From Epiperipatus broadwayi (lineage: Eukaryota > Onychophora > Udeonychophora > Euonychophora > Peripatidae): a stretch of DNA of 64,000 nucleotides. The position numbers and the translations under genes were made by a program. Below the pieces are notes generated by a model, which had not been told where the DNA came from, did not search any database, and was given only the letters and a program-made list of their open reading frames with translations. The stretch is taken from NCBI GenBank assembly GCA_028023455.1, contig JAQFVV010012396.1, positions 7,790,085-7,854,084 on the forward strand. Reading direction: 5' to 3'. Positions 13,181 through 26,089 of the stretch are shown here, one piece after another (within the stretch, counting starts at the first letter, position 1; each line of letters opens with the position of its first letter).

Positions 13181-14639
13181 TACTTTATCCAAAAAGATAT
13201 ACCTGTTATCTTTTCTGAGTAATGCTTATCTAGTGTAGGATTTCTTGATACTTTTTATATTGGTGTGGTGTGAAAAGATCTCTTATTGTTACAACTACAT
13301 ATGTTCATTATAACAACAGAATAACATTTTTCTAATGGGAGAATAATCATAGACATGTCTAGTTTGAATAAAATAATCCATCATAGTTCATCATATATAT
13401 TGTAACTGATAGAACTGTACAACCCACATGAACATGACCTGAGCACAATCTACATATACATACTACATTCTTATGTCACAGACTAACAATTTTTTTTTAC
13501 AGGCTGTTAAGGTCAGAAGAAACAAGAAACTCTTATTATTTACATAAGTTATTGATTGCAAATAATGACAAACTGCCAAAAATAATGAGACAAACATAAT
13601 TTATTTATGTATATACAAAATAATATACACACTGGCATAATTTTAGTTAATTGCTTTAGACATTAATTAAAGATAACTTAGCCTTTCTAAATCTTATTAG
13701 TATTATTTTAATTTATATATAAATATAGTATATGGCAGCTTAAATGTCTTTAAACAATTGAGATTTGATAATTTCTAATTTAGTATTATTATCATTAAAT
13801 GTTTTTGAATGGACCCCAATCTACTGAATGGATATCTAACTGTTCACACCTCTCATTATCACTGTTCTAAGACTAACTGACCCTACCTAATGAGGATAGT
13901 ACAATATTATCCATAAAGAATGATTTAACTAATGGACTGTGTACTCAATTTCAGGTTATTATATTTGCAAGTAATTAAAAGAAGAAAATAATTGTAAAAT
14001 ACAGGAAATCACATCTATACTACAATAATTGATACATAAGAGCAAATATATGTGTAAATTATAGGCATATTAGTAGAAATTAAGCTTTTACTACCATACT
14101 AATTCTTAGAATATTTTGTAACACACATATTAGTGACCAGCAGTTGTAAATGGTTTTACGATCATTTCATTAATATGTTACATAAGAATAGGCTTCAGAT
14201 GCAACTAGCATATTCTGAATTGACGAATTGACAGCCATCCATTTTTATCAATAATATCATCTCAAAAAGCAACAGTAGTTTGCTCAAACTGACATCTATT
14301 TAATATAACCTTAATCTAGTTTGTCTGTGTAGCACAATTGAACTTCCTTAATAATTTATTAATATGCTGATTTAACATATTGTTGATATTTTCTTTAAAG
14401 TGGAAATAACTGATTTAAATAACATACAAACATTTAATAGCATGATAGGATATTGCAATTACAAGCTAATTGCCTCAATTATCAATTTCTATATTGTGGC
14501 ATGATAAATAGAACAAACTACAAGCTCTTGCCTTACCTACTCAGAAACATATTAAATAAATATTTACTAACATAATTAGTTCAGTATTCATACTTATTCT
14601 TTTAGCATCAAAAGTTCCCATTCAGTCTTTAGGTACTGA
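13181..14639. other. AT-rich DNA with no recognisable gene
   Basis: No motif was recognised. It may include the upstream, unreadable end of the PLE. Confidence 0.45.
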
Positions 14640-14645
14640 TTTATT
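14640..14645 (-). terminator. candidate polyadenylation signal AATAAA
   Basis: TTTATT on the plus strand gives AATAAA on the minus strand, about 56 bases downstream of the stop codon of the candidate terminal exon at 14701-14958. In DNA this AT-rich the hexamer is common by chance, so it only supports the exon call weakly. Confidence 0.35.
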
Positions 14646-14700
14646 TTGGAAGAGTTTATACTTTAAATCATATATGGTGGATGAAGGTTTAAATGACTAT

Positions 14701-14958
14701 TCAGACTTTATTAGAATGATTTGGCAATGATTTCATCTTGGTTTGGTGGCTGGTTCTTCCTGTAGCACTGAACATTAGACTTTTACTCATCTCAGGTATA
14801 TTTATAGCTGACACATGTTTATGTGGTTCTTTACTTATTGTCAGCTTTTTTGGGGGGGGAGGACTCAGTGATGGGTTTTCAGCTTGCCTTCTGCCAGCTT
14901 GACAGAGTGAAGTGGATAATGACTTCTCTACTCTTGCATTGTAGAACTGGCAAAACAA
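14701..14958 (-). CDS. candidate terminal coding exon of a host gene
   Basis: An 85-codon open stretch directly follows a splice-acceptor-like attattattattcag (AG at 14959-14960), is open in phase 0 from the first base, and ends in TGA. An AATAAA follows within about 60 bases. Its base composition is noticeably less AT-rich than the flanks. The peptide starts near CQFYNARVEKSLSTSLCQAG, then has a four-proline run and a Ser/Lys/His-rich hydrophilic tail ending HSNKV, typical of a disordered C-terminus. I do not recognise the protein. It could continue from the start-codon exon at 22678-22794, which ends in phase 0. RNA evidence is needed to show that it is transcribed; a chance ORF is the alternative. 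Confidence 0.42.
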   Translation of the reverse strand: MFCQFYNARVEKSLSTSLCQAGRRQAENPSLSPPPPKKLTISKEPHKHVSAINIPEMSKSLMFSATGRTSHQTKMKSLPNHSNKV

Positions 14959-16195
14959 CTGAATAATAATAATCTTAATAACAGCATATATAAACTATTG
15001 GAAGCAAAATAGAATCCTGGAAGCAGACAAGAATTAATTATTTTCTGAATAAATTGTAAGCACTATTTATATTTGCTTGAGTTAACTTATCAGTAAAATT
15101 CAGATCCATCGCTCATCTTTTGATCTATTGGCTATAGATAACTTCAAAAAATTTACAATGGTCTAAGTTTATTTGCCAATATTACATTTGTGAGGTTTTA
15201 TCTTTGAGCGGAAATAAGTCTTTTTAATTAAAGCTTGTCATCAATCTGTCTACAAGCATTTTAATTACTTTTTCCTAGAATATTTCCACATTTAATTATT
15301 GTTAAAAGAAAGCATCCTTTTTTTTAATCTATTTTTAAAAATAAATTATTATTAATCAATTATCTTTTTTTGTTTTTATAAACTTTAGAAAAATATTTTG
15401 TTTTTAATTTGATTTAACAAAATAATTATAATTAATTATATTAACCGCACACAGCTATGATTATGAAGCCATAGAGCTTTGAAAGCGCTAAATATTAAAT
15501 TAAATATTGAAATTAATTATATTGTATACCTTTATCTGTGCACATATATCTATATAACTCTTATTTATTAAACTTTAAGTTTAAATTTAAAATTTCTTCG
15601 TGATTTTTAACATTACTGATATGAAGGTATATGTATGAAAGTATATATATAGCTTATATATATATATGCATAATGTGATAACATCTCAATATGTTCAATA
15701 TTAAAAATAATCAGCAATATTAGACATAATCAGCCTTTTTTATTATAATAATTGTAATTTTAAGTCAAGATATATATATGAATATAGCATTGTGAGGAAT
15801 ATCCAAGTTTGTGAACATAATTTAAAACAATTTTAAAAATGTGTATTGAAATTATAAGATCATGGTTAAATTCAAAATTTAACATTTTTCAACAAAATTA
15901 AGATACCAACGCTTTATTGTTAAAATTCCTTTATTAAGATGAAAAATCGATAGCAACATAATCACAAATTCAGTGATTAATATCTGACTTAAAATCACTT
16001 GTAAACAAACTTAACCTACATATAACATTTAAATGTGTGTGTATGTGTTTGTTTTTATGTCTAGTTATATAATATTAGAGGTTGAAAATATATATAGTAT
16101 AAAGCCATAAGAATAGAAAATCTTATAGATACGAGAACAGTCAAGTTAAAAGTTACATTTTATTTATTTTGATAGATAAATACACTGTACAGGCT
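14959..16195. other. AT-rich DNA, possible intron, no feature seen
   Basis: If the two minus-strand exons at 14.7 and 22.8 kb belong together this is intron. It contains TA-rich runs and nothing else that I can support. Confidence 0.4.
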
Positions 16196-16199
16196 TAAC

Positions 16200-16720
16200 A
16201 GCTGTATTTATATATGTAATATATGTGGGATTCGAACTCAAACTTTCAAATAACCCACAACTCTCAGTGCCATCTTATATTGCTGAACTGATTACAGACA
16301 TGTTGAAAAGATAAACAATCACCAATATACACATTCTGTGCTAAACAAGCACTCATTAGTTGGTTCAAATTATCATCTCCACACATATATACAATCAGTA
16401 CTCAGCTTTATATTAAGATAGCCAATCTCCATCATCAGATTTTTAATGAAATGGAAGGCTGAAGAGTTGTGAGTTGGAGTAGTTTGAAGCCTGTTTATTA
16501 AAGTATGGAGATTGGCTATCTTAATATAAAGCTTAGTACTGATTGTATATATGTGTGGAGATGGTAATCTGGACCAATTGATGAATGGTGGTTTAGCACA
16601 AAATACTATATTGGTGATTATTTATCTTTTCATCATGTGTGTGATCAGGTGGGTTAGCAATATAAGATGATATTGAGAGTTGTGGATCATGTGAAAGTTT
16701 GATAGATAAAGTAAATAATT
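16200..16720. repeat. HHR family 1 element, foldback with two decayed ribozymes
   Basis: The left arm (minus, about 16225-16437) and right arm (plus, about 16495-16720) are inverted copies. Both contain tatattaagat(a)gccaatctcca-type and acacatatatacaatcag-type sequence in opposite directions. The left HHR region (16321-16373, minus) has CTAATGA instead of CTGATGA. The right one (16565-16617, plus) has TTGATGA and AAAA instead of GAAA. Both are expected to be dead. The stretch at the left end includes gggattcgaactc, a B-box-like element read on the minus strand. Confidence 0.8.
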
Positions 16721-16852
16721 ATATATTTAGCTTTATAATAATTTTATTTTAAAATGTTTTATATATGTAAAATAAAATGGAATATAGCTGATTTTGCTGT
16801 GCAGAAAGCAACAAGGAGAGCTTTATTATCTGGATGAAATTGGTTGTGTGCT

Positions 16853-17366
16853 AACATAATTAAAATTTTGGTGCCAATTTAGTTTGCATTCACAACCATT
16901 TTAAAATCTAAAAACCACCACTGACATATCCAACTGATAAATGACATAAATATTGAATGAAAGTATTTTAAATTCATATTTTAAAATTATAAGCTAGTAA
17001 AAACAATATGCTTTATTTTATTAGGATTTTTTTTTTAATTTTTACTTTCATAAAATATTTGAAATATGAAGGTGCAAAGCTCTGGAATACGCAAGAAAGG
17101 GGAAGGATGGTTTGGCCAATATGAAGTACATCCAAAAAATGCAGAAGTCTGATCAAACCAAGCTTATAATTTTCAAATACTAAAAAATTATAACTTTTAA
17201 AATACGAATTATACTATATGCTTATAATTTCTAAAATATGAATTTAAAGTATTTTATTCTATATTTATGTCATTTATTGGTTGGATGTGTCAGTAGTTGT
17301 TTTGTCTGGTCTTTAGATTTCATAATGACTGTGAGCACAAACTAAATTAGCACCAAAATTTTAAGT
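16853..17366. repeat. inverted repeat with ~140-bp diverged arms
   Basis: The sequence from about 16855 to 17000 (attaaaattttggtgccaat, then later tgacatatccaac and attcatattttaaaat) is repeated in reverse complement at about 17215-17366. Arms are clearly diverged, so this is an old foldback or two insertions of one repeat in opposite orientation. No coding potential. Confidence 0.65.
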
Positions 17367-17994
17367 ACAAATTGTAATTAACTGAAAGAAGAATTTGAAT
17401 CTACATCATTTTTCAATCATGTGTGATATGGTATAAAAGCAAGCATACAATGAAATTTGAGGTTCTCTACATAAAAAGTTCATCTGGTAAACTTTATAAG
17501 ATTTAAATATTTAATTCACTGTTACAGCACATGAAGCTAGTCATGTATGACTAGAGAGAAATCATTGAACATTAGTCTTTGAAGGCAGATGTGAGCCTTT
17601 GTGATCATCATCATCATCAAACATAATTTAATAATAACAGAATAATAATTTGCTTATTTTCTAAAGCTAATAAAATTTTTCATTAGGTAAATTTTAAGCT
17701 CAGAATTATTTAAAATATACCCAAATGTTCAACTCTTCAAATAGTTTTGGAATTATTAAGCTTGTCATGCTAAGTATATCAGACTTTGATTTTTTTTCCA
17801 GTTTACATGATTAGTTAATTAAAGACCTGTGAAATTCTAATTTAAGGGAATGTTTGTTTTTTTGCTAATTTTATAAAAACTAATCCTATGAGAGATTAAA
17901 ATAGAATAACATCCTTCATATCTTAAAAAGGATAATTAACCTAAAACTTGTGATAAACAATATTGTTATTGTTTTTTAAAATAAAATACCATAC

Positions 17995-18180
17995 CATAAG
18001 TGGCTCAACATTTAGTCAAGTGTTGGTAGCTGAGAGGTCAGTGCAACTGCCTTGCAAGCAGTGTTTTTCAGACAGTTGTTGTGGTTTTGCTTCCCAGATG
18101 ATGCTTTGACATATAGGAAAAAAATGGATCAACATCACTGAAAGGATCTTATCTCACTTATCAATAAAATTTTGGAAAAC
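17995..18180 (+). repeat. tRNA-derived SINE copy
   Basis: A tRNA-like head reads ggtagctgagaggtcagtg (A box) followed by actgccttgcaagcagt, which forms a 4-bp stem around a 7-base loop with the triplet TGC in anticodon position, suggesting descent from tRNA-Ala. The tail gatgctttgacatataggaa followed by an A-run matches the copy at 36713-36845. The B box is degraded. The acceptor stem does not pair, so this is not a functional tRNA gene. Confidence 0.6.
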
Positions 18181-21100
18181 TAATGATAATGAAGTCATCA
18201 TGCATTATAAAGTGGAATTTTAAGACAATAAAATAATAAGTATATTTGTAATAAAAAAGTTGATTATTGGAATCTACAGAAAAATATGCACATAGAGAAG
18301 GTGGATTAAATTATTCATAAACTTTAAGGGATAATGGTGGTTTTAAAACTTTTTTTAGTATAATTTTTGTGTAATATTTTAATTGCATGTGTTAACAATT
18401 TTCAAAGTTCTTATCAGTAAGGGGGACAGATAGTATGGTTTTATTATTTAAATTGATCTAAGATGTTTGTATGTATTATTGTATTAGAGATAGGTTGGTA
18501 TTATTAGATAATATTATTAAATTCTCTTATATTGATTATGAGATGCATATGATATTAATGGTCTCTCATTATAGATGTGTTCATTTAAATGAATAAATAA
18601 CATTTTAAAATGTTTTTGTAATAATAAGATTAGAATATAAGAAATATAGAGTTAATCCATGGCTATAGGTCATATATAGAATGTATTGTTTAAGATCTTA
18701 ATGCTATATAAATTGGCCATGTTGATATTATATTTGTCTAGTGAGAAATAAATGTTATACCTAGATAAAAGAATAAAGTAAGAAGATACCATTTTGATAG
18801 TGCATTCCAATAGGGAAATATTTGGGATCTATAAGATGTAGATAATCTCTTATTCTATTTTAGATTTTACAGTAATAAGAATATATTTAAATCCTATTTG
18901 CTGGAAATCTTTTTAAATATTTTTTTATTTGTATGAGCAACACATAGAGTTACACATCCAACACTTAATAAATAAACTCATTTTATTTAGAGAATGTTAT
19001 CAGAGATATTGATTTAGTTATAATCATTTATTCCCTTATTTATGCATTCTTATTTTGTTAATAAAATTATTTGTTTGTTTGTTTTAATAATGAACTTGCA
19101 TTTTTATTTATTATCATCATCATTTGATTCTTAATGTGGTCACATAAATTTAATTATAATCACCTAATTTTCACTACCCTTTAAACAAAACATTTTGTGA
19201 GAGTTTGTCCCCACTCCTTTCACAGATTTATTGATATGCTATGGGGTATGAACTGGATACAATCACAAAATTCCCATTTGTATTCAGTCATATCCTAAAA
19301 AATTTATTATACAATTGTGTACAAGTCTTTGTGATGTTAAAATCCCTGAGAAGAATATAGATTAAAGTATAATTAGAAATATTAATGTTCACATGCAATA
19401 GTGTAATAATAGGTATTATGCATGTGAAATTTGCTTTACACATTATATATTATCAATTGCTTTAAAAGATTAAACTAAAATTTCTGTCAACACCTGTTGG
19501 TGAATGATTGAGTGTTGGCATTGCATATTTAGTTTTAGTTTTAATTAATAGTCTTTGATTCGACATTGCAAATTAGAGTTAAGAAAGGGAGCCTCTTCAC
19601 TGTATCCCCTTTTCTTCTTAGTACCTTAGTTTATTTACAGTTACCACATAGCACCTCCTCTCTTTATTTTCCCATCACAATTCAGCCTGATGCCTCTTTA
19701 TTTACCATTACAATATATATAATAAATAATCATAATTGTTTTGAATATCTTTAATTGAGATGGAAGGAACTATTTCTGAATAAGTTATATGATATCAAAA
19801 ACAATGAAAGAGAGAATGGTACTATTCTCTCTTTAAGTTTTCTGTTATCATATAAGCTAAGGTTTTAATAGTGTTTTGAAATTATAGAGTGAATTTTATC
19901 TATTGTTTTAATTTATGTACAGACTAAATAATCTGAAATCATCATCAATATATACATAGGATTCAGAACAATCTTACTTTTAACAATTGTGAATATAACA
20001 TTAGGATAATTCAGTGGGAGATAGTTGCTTTCATTTCAATTACAGATATTTAAAAAAGTTATGAGTATTTATTATTGCATTTATTAAAATTAATATTTCA
20101 TCTAATATTCAGAGTTATTAAAAATAAAACTTGTTCTTCATTCTCTATATATATTAAAGGTGATTTAGCAACAGAATTTAAAAATAGAATGGGTATCATG
20201 TTCTCTTTTTTTTTTAATTTTTGATATTATATAACTCAATGGGGGGGGGTATTTACTTTCTTTTCAATTACATGTATATAATAAAAATTTAACAGTGCTA
20301 AATATTTTATATAATATTTTGAGATTAACTCAATGCAACTGTTCAAGCAGAAGCATTGTAGACAATCCTCCAAATATATGAAAGAATGAAAAAAGTTAAG
20401 AGCTATCTCTTTTGACTAAAATGTACTGCAGTGTGCTGATATTAGGGGACAATTTAATTATTTTTAAACAGTTGCAGTGAATTAACTATACATATTGTAG
20501 CATTGTAGTACAATTATTATATATCTCCCTACTAAACCTATAGTCTGAGTTTAATTCAAAATTAATAATAACTTTATTATCTAATTAGGTTTAAGGTAGA
20601 CGATTCATATCTTATCAAAATAATTATCTAATTGGTTAGTAAATAGTTATCTTGATATAAATAATTATCTAATTGGTTAGCAAATAGGTATATGGAAATT
20701 GTAGTTTATAGTGCAAAATAAGCATAAAAACTCAATAAAATTATCATCACATAACAATTGGCAATCCTGATAGTTAATGTCATTGCTCATACTGTTGTTC
20801 TGTCATAAGACACTTTAATCTTGAAGTTCCAAAAATCTGATGTTGGAGATTAAAAAGAAAGTGATAAGAACAATCCTTCTTTATTCAGTACTATCTATTG
20901 TAATTTTAAATAATCAGAACTTACCAGGGAAATAAGTGCAACTTAATTCCCTTCATTATATCAGATCCTATTTTATCAATTAGGATTTAGTATTCAAACT
21001 AGACCTAATGCAGTTATACATCTGGCAATCAATTTTTTTACCTAGCTGTTAATATGAAATTCAAAAAAATTCTAGTTTTGAATCCAAGCATATCTGCTTA

Positions 21101-22677
21101 TATATGCGTGTGTGTAATCTTGGTTCTATTTTAACTGGAGGCATTTTTTTCTGATCAGGAATGTTAATACCAATACAACTAGAGTAGAGTGAAAGAGAGA
21201 GAGAGAGAAAATAAAACCATAAATGTTTGTTATAGTAAGTTAAAAAAACAAATGATTAGTTAGCATATTCATCAGTAATATATTATACTTATAAGTGATA
21301 TAAATAATATTCAAAAATGCTTAACCAGAAAGAATTATACAAATGGGATGCATAACATTTAGTATTTTCAAAACAGTATGACAAAGAGGCAGCCCATAAA
21401 TTTATCTCATCCTGACTTCCATAAAATATGTAATTTATTTGTACATAGAAAGCATAAAATCATAAAACAGTTAAAGATATCCTAAAATATCCATGACAAC
21501 TCATTGTTAACGGATCCTGTAGACTTTTGTAATTGTGAGACATTCAAAATTTATGTTTGCACACATTTACCCAATAAGATTTCAGAGTTAATCCAACCAA
21601 AAAGACATATAGCAGATATTAGTAAAAAAGATTAATTATATACTCTCTTGAAGAGAAATGACTACAAAATTATTTCAAAGAAAAACAGAATTTTATTATG
21701 TATATTGCCTTTTTTGTGATGGGTAAGTCCTCATATTTATTAGAAGAACAATATATCACTTATTAAAATCAATTAAATCATCCGTGTGATTGTATCATAA
21801 TTAAACATAATAAACATCAGCGTCTATACAAAATTATGGCTTACATAATATGAAAGTAGGTTAACTATCATAGGATATTTTCCTGGTTTTTATTTCAGTA
21901 AGTCATTGTAATGGCCATCAAGTTTTGGTCTGCTATATAACTCTTAACAAGAGTATATATGTATTATGATTGTTTCACTCAACTGGCTGACTTCCTGCAG
22001 CATCATATATCTCTACCATTTCTGATGATGGATATAATCTGCTTAAAATAACTTCTGTGAGATTATAACAATCCTCTCACTGTTACAAAAAAAATATTAA
22101 ACTATTATTGTATTTTAATGTAGATCAACTTAATGCATAAAAATTTATATCATTTTTTTAAAAATACATTTAACTACAAATTGGATCATAACAAGAATTC
22201 TTGATGTCTTCAATCATACTATAACAATCTGTATTTCTTCTTACATTTGTCTGTTTAATGTAAAGCATGATTTACTGGATAACCTTCTCAACTCTTGATT
22301 GATTTTTATGTATGTTTTTTTACATGTTTCAAGTAATTGACTTTCGGTTTTGATGATTTACATATTATATCCAATAAATTTTTCCACTAAATTGTATTTA
22401 ATTGTTAATTTTATCTGGGTGAGACAATTTTTGTATAAATAGAGGATGTGGCGTATAAATCAGAAGGTGTGCGTATATATATAAAGTTAAATAGCTTTTA
22501 AATAGACTGCTTAAATCCTATGAATTCGAATCCTAGGTCCTAAATATGGCAGACATTTTATTATCATCACCCCATGAAATCCTTCCACACATATATAATA
22601 TGACTATGTTAAATTAATAACCGTTTTAATTTAAATAAGTAATGTATGTGAAATCGATTTTTTTTTTTTGCTTTTAC
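18181..22677. other. AT-rich DNA, possible intron, only simple repeats
   Basis: Contains a ten-base G run near 20240, a (GA)n run near 21196-21208 and several ATC/TTA-rich patches. A related pair attatctaattggttag at about 20623 and 20666 is a short local duplication. No coding motif was recognised on either strand. Confidence 0.45.
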
Positions 22678-22831
22678 AGATAGCAAATCAATTTTCACCT
22701 GACCACTTTGGATTAACTTGCGGATTTTGCCCGCTTCGTTAATAATAGCTAGAATCTCATTTATTGACCAATTCTGGGTATCTACATTGTCCATAGACTG
22801 ACTACCGGAAAAAAATTAAGCTGCTTGTAAC
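22678..22831 (-). CDS. candidate first coding exon of a host gene (39 codons)
   Basis: On the minus strand a strong acceptor-like gaaattgtttttcag is followed at 22831 by a short untranslated stretch and then ATGG at 22794. Thirty-nine open codons run to TCT at 22678, immediately before GTAAAAG, which can serve as a splice donor. The exon ends in phase 0. A second possible acceptor, tttttttccggtag, lies between. The peptide begins MDNVDTQNWSINEIL and includes EAGKIRKLIQSGQVKIDLLS, well mixed in composition and unlike the low-complexity ORFs elsewhere; GC is raised. I do not recognise the protein. It could splice to the phase-0 exon at 14958, about 7.7 kb downstream. Read as an ordinary start exon this is the best host-gene signal in the window. 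Confidence 0.5.
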
Positions 22832-24399
22832 CTGAAAAACAATTTCAAAGTTTACCCATCTCGAACATTAGATCTTAAACCGAAGATTTTCTATTAATAT
22901 ATATTTTTTTTAAAAATGAACATTTATTCTATTATATAAGATTAATGATTATTATCACATATTTATATATTGATAAATCTTTTATTATAAACGTCAGTTA
23001 ATTAATTAATTAGTGATATAGATTGGTGTATTTTGAAGCTCAAGGTCTCTTTCACTTCCGTGCTCGAATTGCTTGTGAACTCACGAGCAATAAACATTTT
23101 TATTTTATTTTAAATCAATTATTAAACCTTTATAAAAGATTCTCAGATAGAACTCATCTCATAAATTGAATTCATAAAATTTAGATTTCTGAAAAAAAAA
23201 TTGATGCATTTACACAAACACACATTTTTAAGAAGAAATATTAGTTCAATAATAAATTCAGTTTAATATACACACATGAAATATATAAACGCACATACAT
23301 CGCAACCATCACCAGCGCAGAAAACTGAAATCATCCTCGCACACAAATATAAATTAGAGACATCAAATACTTAAATTTTCATCTCCATCTTAATAACTCA
23401 TTATTTTTTCATTATATATAATACTTTATACATACATATATTTATATGCGAATGTGCACATACACTCAATAGTTCATTTTATAAAAAATAATTAGGTAAA
23501 TTAAAAAGCAAACAGATTTGATGAATTTAAAATTTTTTTCAATTTACTTTTTTACCTAGAAAAAACTAAAAAGTATTTGTAAGTAAACACTTGAAATTTA
23601 GATATTTTTTCTGTTTATTTTTTTATTCTTTTTGAAGTTTTAAAAACATGTAAAGGTTTTGTTATATTAAGGCAAATATTAAACAAACAAGTATAAAAGG
23701 TAAAAAAGACACAAAACTTAGCTTTAAAAATTGTTTATTATGCAAATTTTAGTTGTTGTTTTTTTTTCAACTTTCTGATAAATGCCTTCGTAATATAGCT
23801 GAAAATTCATACGTGTCTAAATAAATGCATTGTTAAATTGTTTTTATCTCTTATAAAAAAAGATAAAAAGTCTTCTCAATAAAGAAATATCAGATTTAGT
23901 TAGTTTTCCCCCGAATCATTCATTCTTTTTTTTTTTTTTTTGAAAGAAATGAATATGTTTATTATTATTTTATGACCACTGCCATTTTTTCCCACGCTTT
24001 TAATTCTACTATAAAGTCAATAAAAAATGATGTCATTCATGTCTGGGAACAGGTATGTTTCTAATTATTGATTAATGTGAAAAAGGTAACGACTAGAATG
24101 GAAAATATAAATAAATAAAAAAAGTGGGAAAAAAACTTTATTGTACGCGGAATACGTGAACGAGCTAAATACAATAATTAGAAATTTTAAGTATATGGTA
24201 GGAAAGTTTAATAGAGGGTTGAGTAAAAAGTAAAAGAATAAAAAATCTGTATAACGTAAATAATCTCATTTGCGACCAGAATTTTTATTTATTATTAACT
24301 TTTCTTTCCAATAGCATAAATGTAATTTACTTTTGATGATAGTTATCTATTAGAGTGATAAAACAAACTAAGAAACCTTTTATAGAAATAATAAACACC
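22832..24399. other. AT-rich DNA upstream of the candidate gene
   Basis: If the exon at 22678-22831 is real this is upstream intron or promoter. No TATA or initiator arrangement can be singled out in sequence this AT-rich. There is a long T run near 23925-23941. Confidence 0.4.
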
Positions 24400-24560
24400 T
24401 CCATACTTCCCCATTCTTTTTAAATTCATATAAATAAAGATACAATAAAAGATAATTGACCCCCAAGATGCATTTCGTGCTGAACCAGCACTCATCAGTT
24501 GGCCCAGGTCACTATCTCTCATATATATCTGAATAAAAAACTTTTCTAATAACAGTTGCA
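24400..24560 (-). repeat. HHR family 1 fragment around an intact ribozyme
   Basis: A short family 1 copy: the minus strand shares the pre-ribozyme sequence (atatatgagagatagtgacc-type) and the following aattatcttttattg segment with the other copies. The rest of the unit is missing or unrecognisable. It carries the best-preserved family 1 hammerhead at 24458-24510. Confidence 0.7.
24458..24510 (-). ncRNA. type I hammerhead ribozyme, intact core (family 1)
   Basis: The minus strand shows, in order: GACC, UGGG, CCAA, then the core box CUGAUGA, stem II GUGCU-GGUUC-AGCAC (5 bp with the canonical G-C closing pair), the core box GAAA, the palindrome AUGCAU forming a minimal stem III with its A and U as the closing pair, C at the cleavage position, then UUGG, G and GGUC closing stem I. 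Stem I therefore has two 4-bp helices (CCAA/UUGG and GACC/GGUC) around an internal loop, as expected for loop-loop contact with loop II. Cleavage is predicted between 24467 and 24466. All conserved core positions are present. With so short a stem III, efficient cleavage probably needs a dimer of two tandem copies. Confidence 0.9.
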
Positions 24561-24639
24561 CAATATAATCTTTTCTTTCACTTTAATTAATTAATCAAAT
24601 CTCAGTAATCTCTATTTATATAATTATTATCATATAAAT

Positions 24640-25443
24640 ATATTAGATGAGATATTAGACTATTTCCATCATCTATGAGTGAATGTTGAATGTATAATTT
24701 TAAATTTTATTTAAACTTTCCAAATGCACACAGTAGTAACCCACAAATAGATAACATAGGTTAATTAATTACTCTACATTAGGAGTAGTATTATTCTCCA
24801 TTCTTCTTCAGGTGTTGCTGGCCTGATACACAATGACAGTATTCGTATAGAAGTCGAACTCGCATCTTTAGATTCTTGAATATTGAATTTAAGGCAAATA
24901 GAACCAACTCAGCTATTCTGTCAAAGGCAATGGATAGATGAGGGTTGGCTCAAATCCTCCTTAGTCCTTCAATTTTTTTTTCCAAGAGCAAGGTTAAGAG
25001 AGTCAGGAGGATTTGAGCCAATACTCACATATAAATGTGTCAAATTTCTACTATCTGTTGCCTTTGACAGAATAGCTTAGTTGGTTAGAGTGTTTGCCTT
25101 AAATTCAATATTCAAGAATCTAAAGTTGCGAATTTGACTTTCATGTGAATACTGTCATTGTGCATATCAGGCCAGCAACACTTGAAGAAGAGTTGAGAAT
25201 AATACTACTCAAAATGTTGTGTAATTACTAACCTGTGTTCTCTATTTGTGTGTTATTATTAACAAGTTGAGAATAATACTACTGGAAATATTGTGTAATT
25301 ACTAATCTGTGTTGTCTATTTGTGCATTATTATTAACAAGTTGTTTATATTTGGAAAGTTTAAATAAAGTTTAAATTTTTTTTTACATTCAGCATTCACA
25401 TATAGATGATGGAAATAGTCCAACATATCACATCTAATAATAT
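24640..25443. repeat. 800-bp foldback with tRNA-like sequence in each arm
   Basis: The arms (about 24640-24955 and 25030-25443) are inverted copies with moderate divergence, from the outer pair atattagatgagatattaga / its complement to the inner segment around tctgtcaaaggca. In the right arm a tRNA-like A box, tagcttagttggttagag, is followed by a B-box-like gcgaatttgac; the left arm preserves the better gagttcgactt on its minus strand. This suggests a tRNA-derived SINE duplicated as an inverted pair. The centre holds cctccttagtcc / its near complement. No protein is encoded. Confidence 0.75.
25192..25339 (+). repeat. tandem duplication, 74-bp unit
   Basis: Two copies of a 74-bp unit starting gttgagaataatactact, beginning at 25192 and 25266, with a few substitutions. 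The duplication affects only the right arm of the surrounding foldback, so it postdates the inversion. Confidence 0.85.
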
Positions 25444-26089
25444 ACCATCATCACAAACCTTCAGACAAATATTATATACATATATATGTAAAAGTGAACT
25501 TCTAAATTCTTGAATCAAAGTATGAGTTTATCCATCATCAGAGAAATGTTATATGTATATATTTAAAAGTGAATATCTAAATCTCCAAATTAATGTATGC
25601 ATTTATACATACACCCATATATCTTTACTCCAATTATAGAAATGCAATTGTTTTAAAATTTTACTAATGAAGAGAATCTTTAGTAAATCAGCAGTAGTAG
25701 TTATCGAAAGTTCTATCTGAATCATCTAATCCTATCTCTTTTGTTGTTTGTTTGAAGTATGTGATGACGGCACTTTTATTTATAATTAAGGTATAAATAA
25801 TCCAACATATAATTATAGTTAAAAGTCATAGTCTATCTTAAAATTTAACAATTTCTGATTTTTTTCTACATCTTTATTTTCACTAATCCACAATCTTGTC
25901 TAACATACACTTCAACATTTATCTATTTTTAAGTATATGTATCCAAATAATTTTTTTCCTTTTAATATCTCCAATAAATAATCATATTTCAGTTTTCTTT
26001 CTTTTAATATTTTCAAAAAGTAATATTTTTCATTTAGAAAAATCCGCTATAATATTTGAATGCAAAGCTAATGCATATACTGAACTTTA

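Noticed and set aside
16430-16440. ctgatgatgg strings in family 1 inner arms (also near 32910 and 48960) as extra hammerheads
   Set aside because: No GAAA box, stem II or stem I partner follows.
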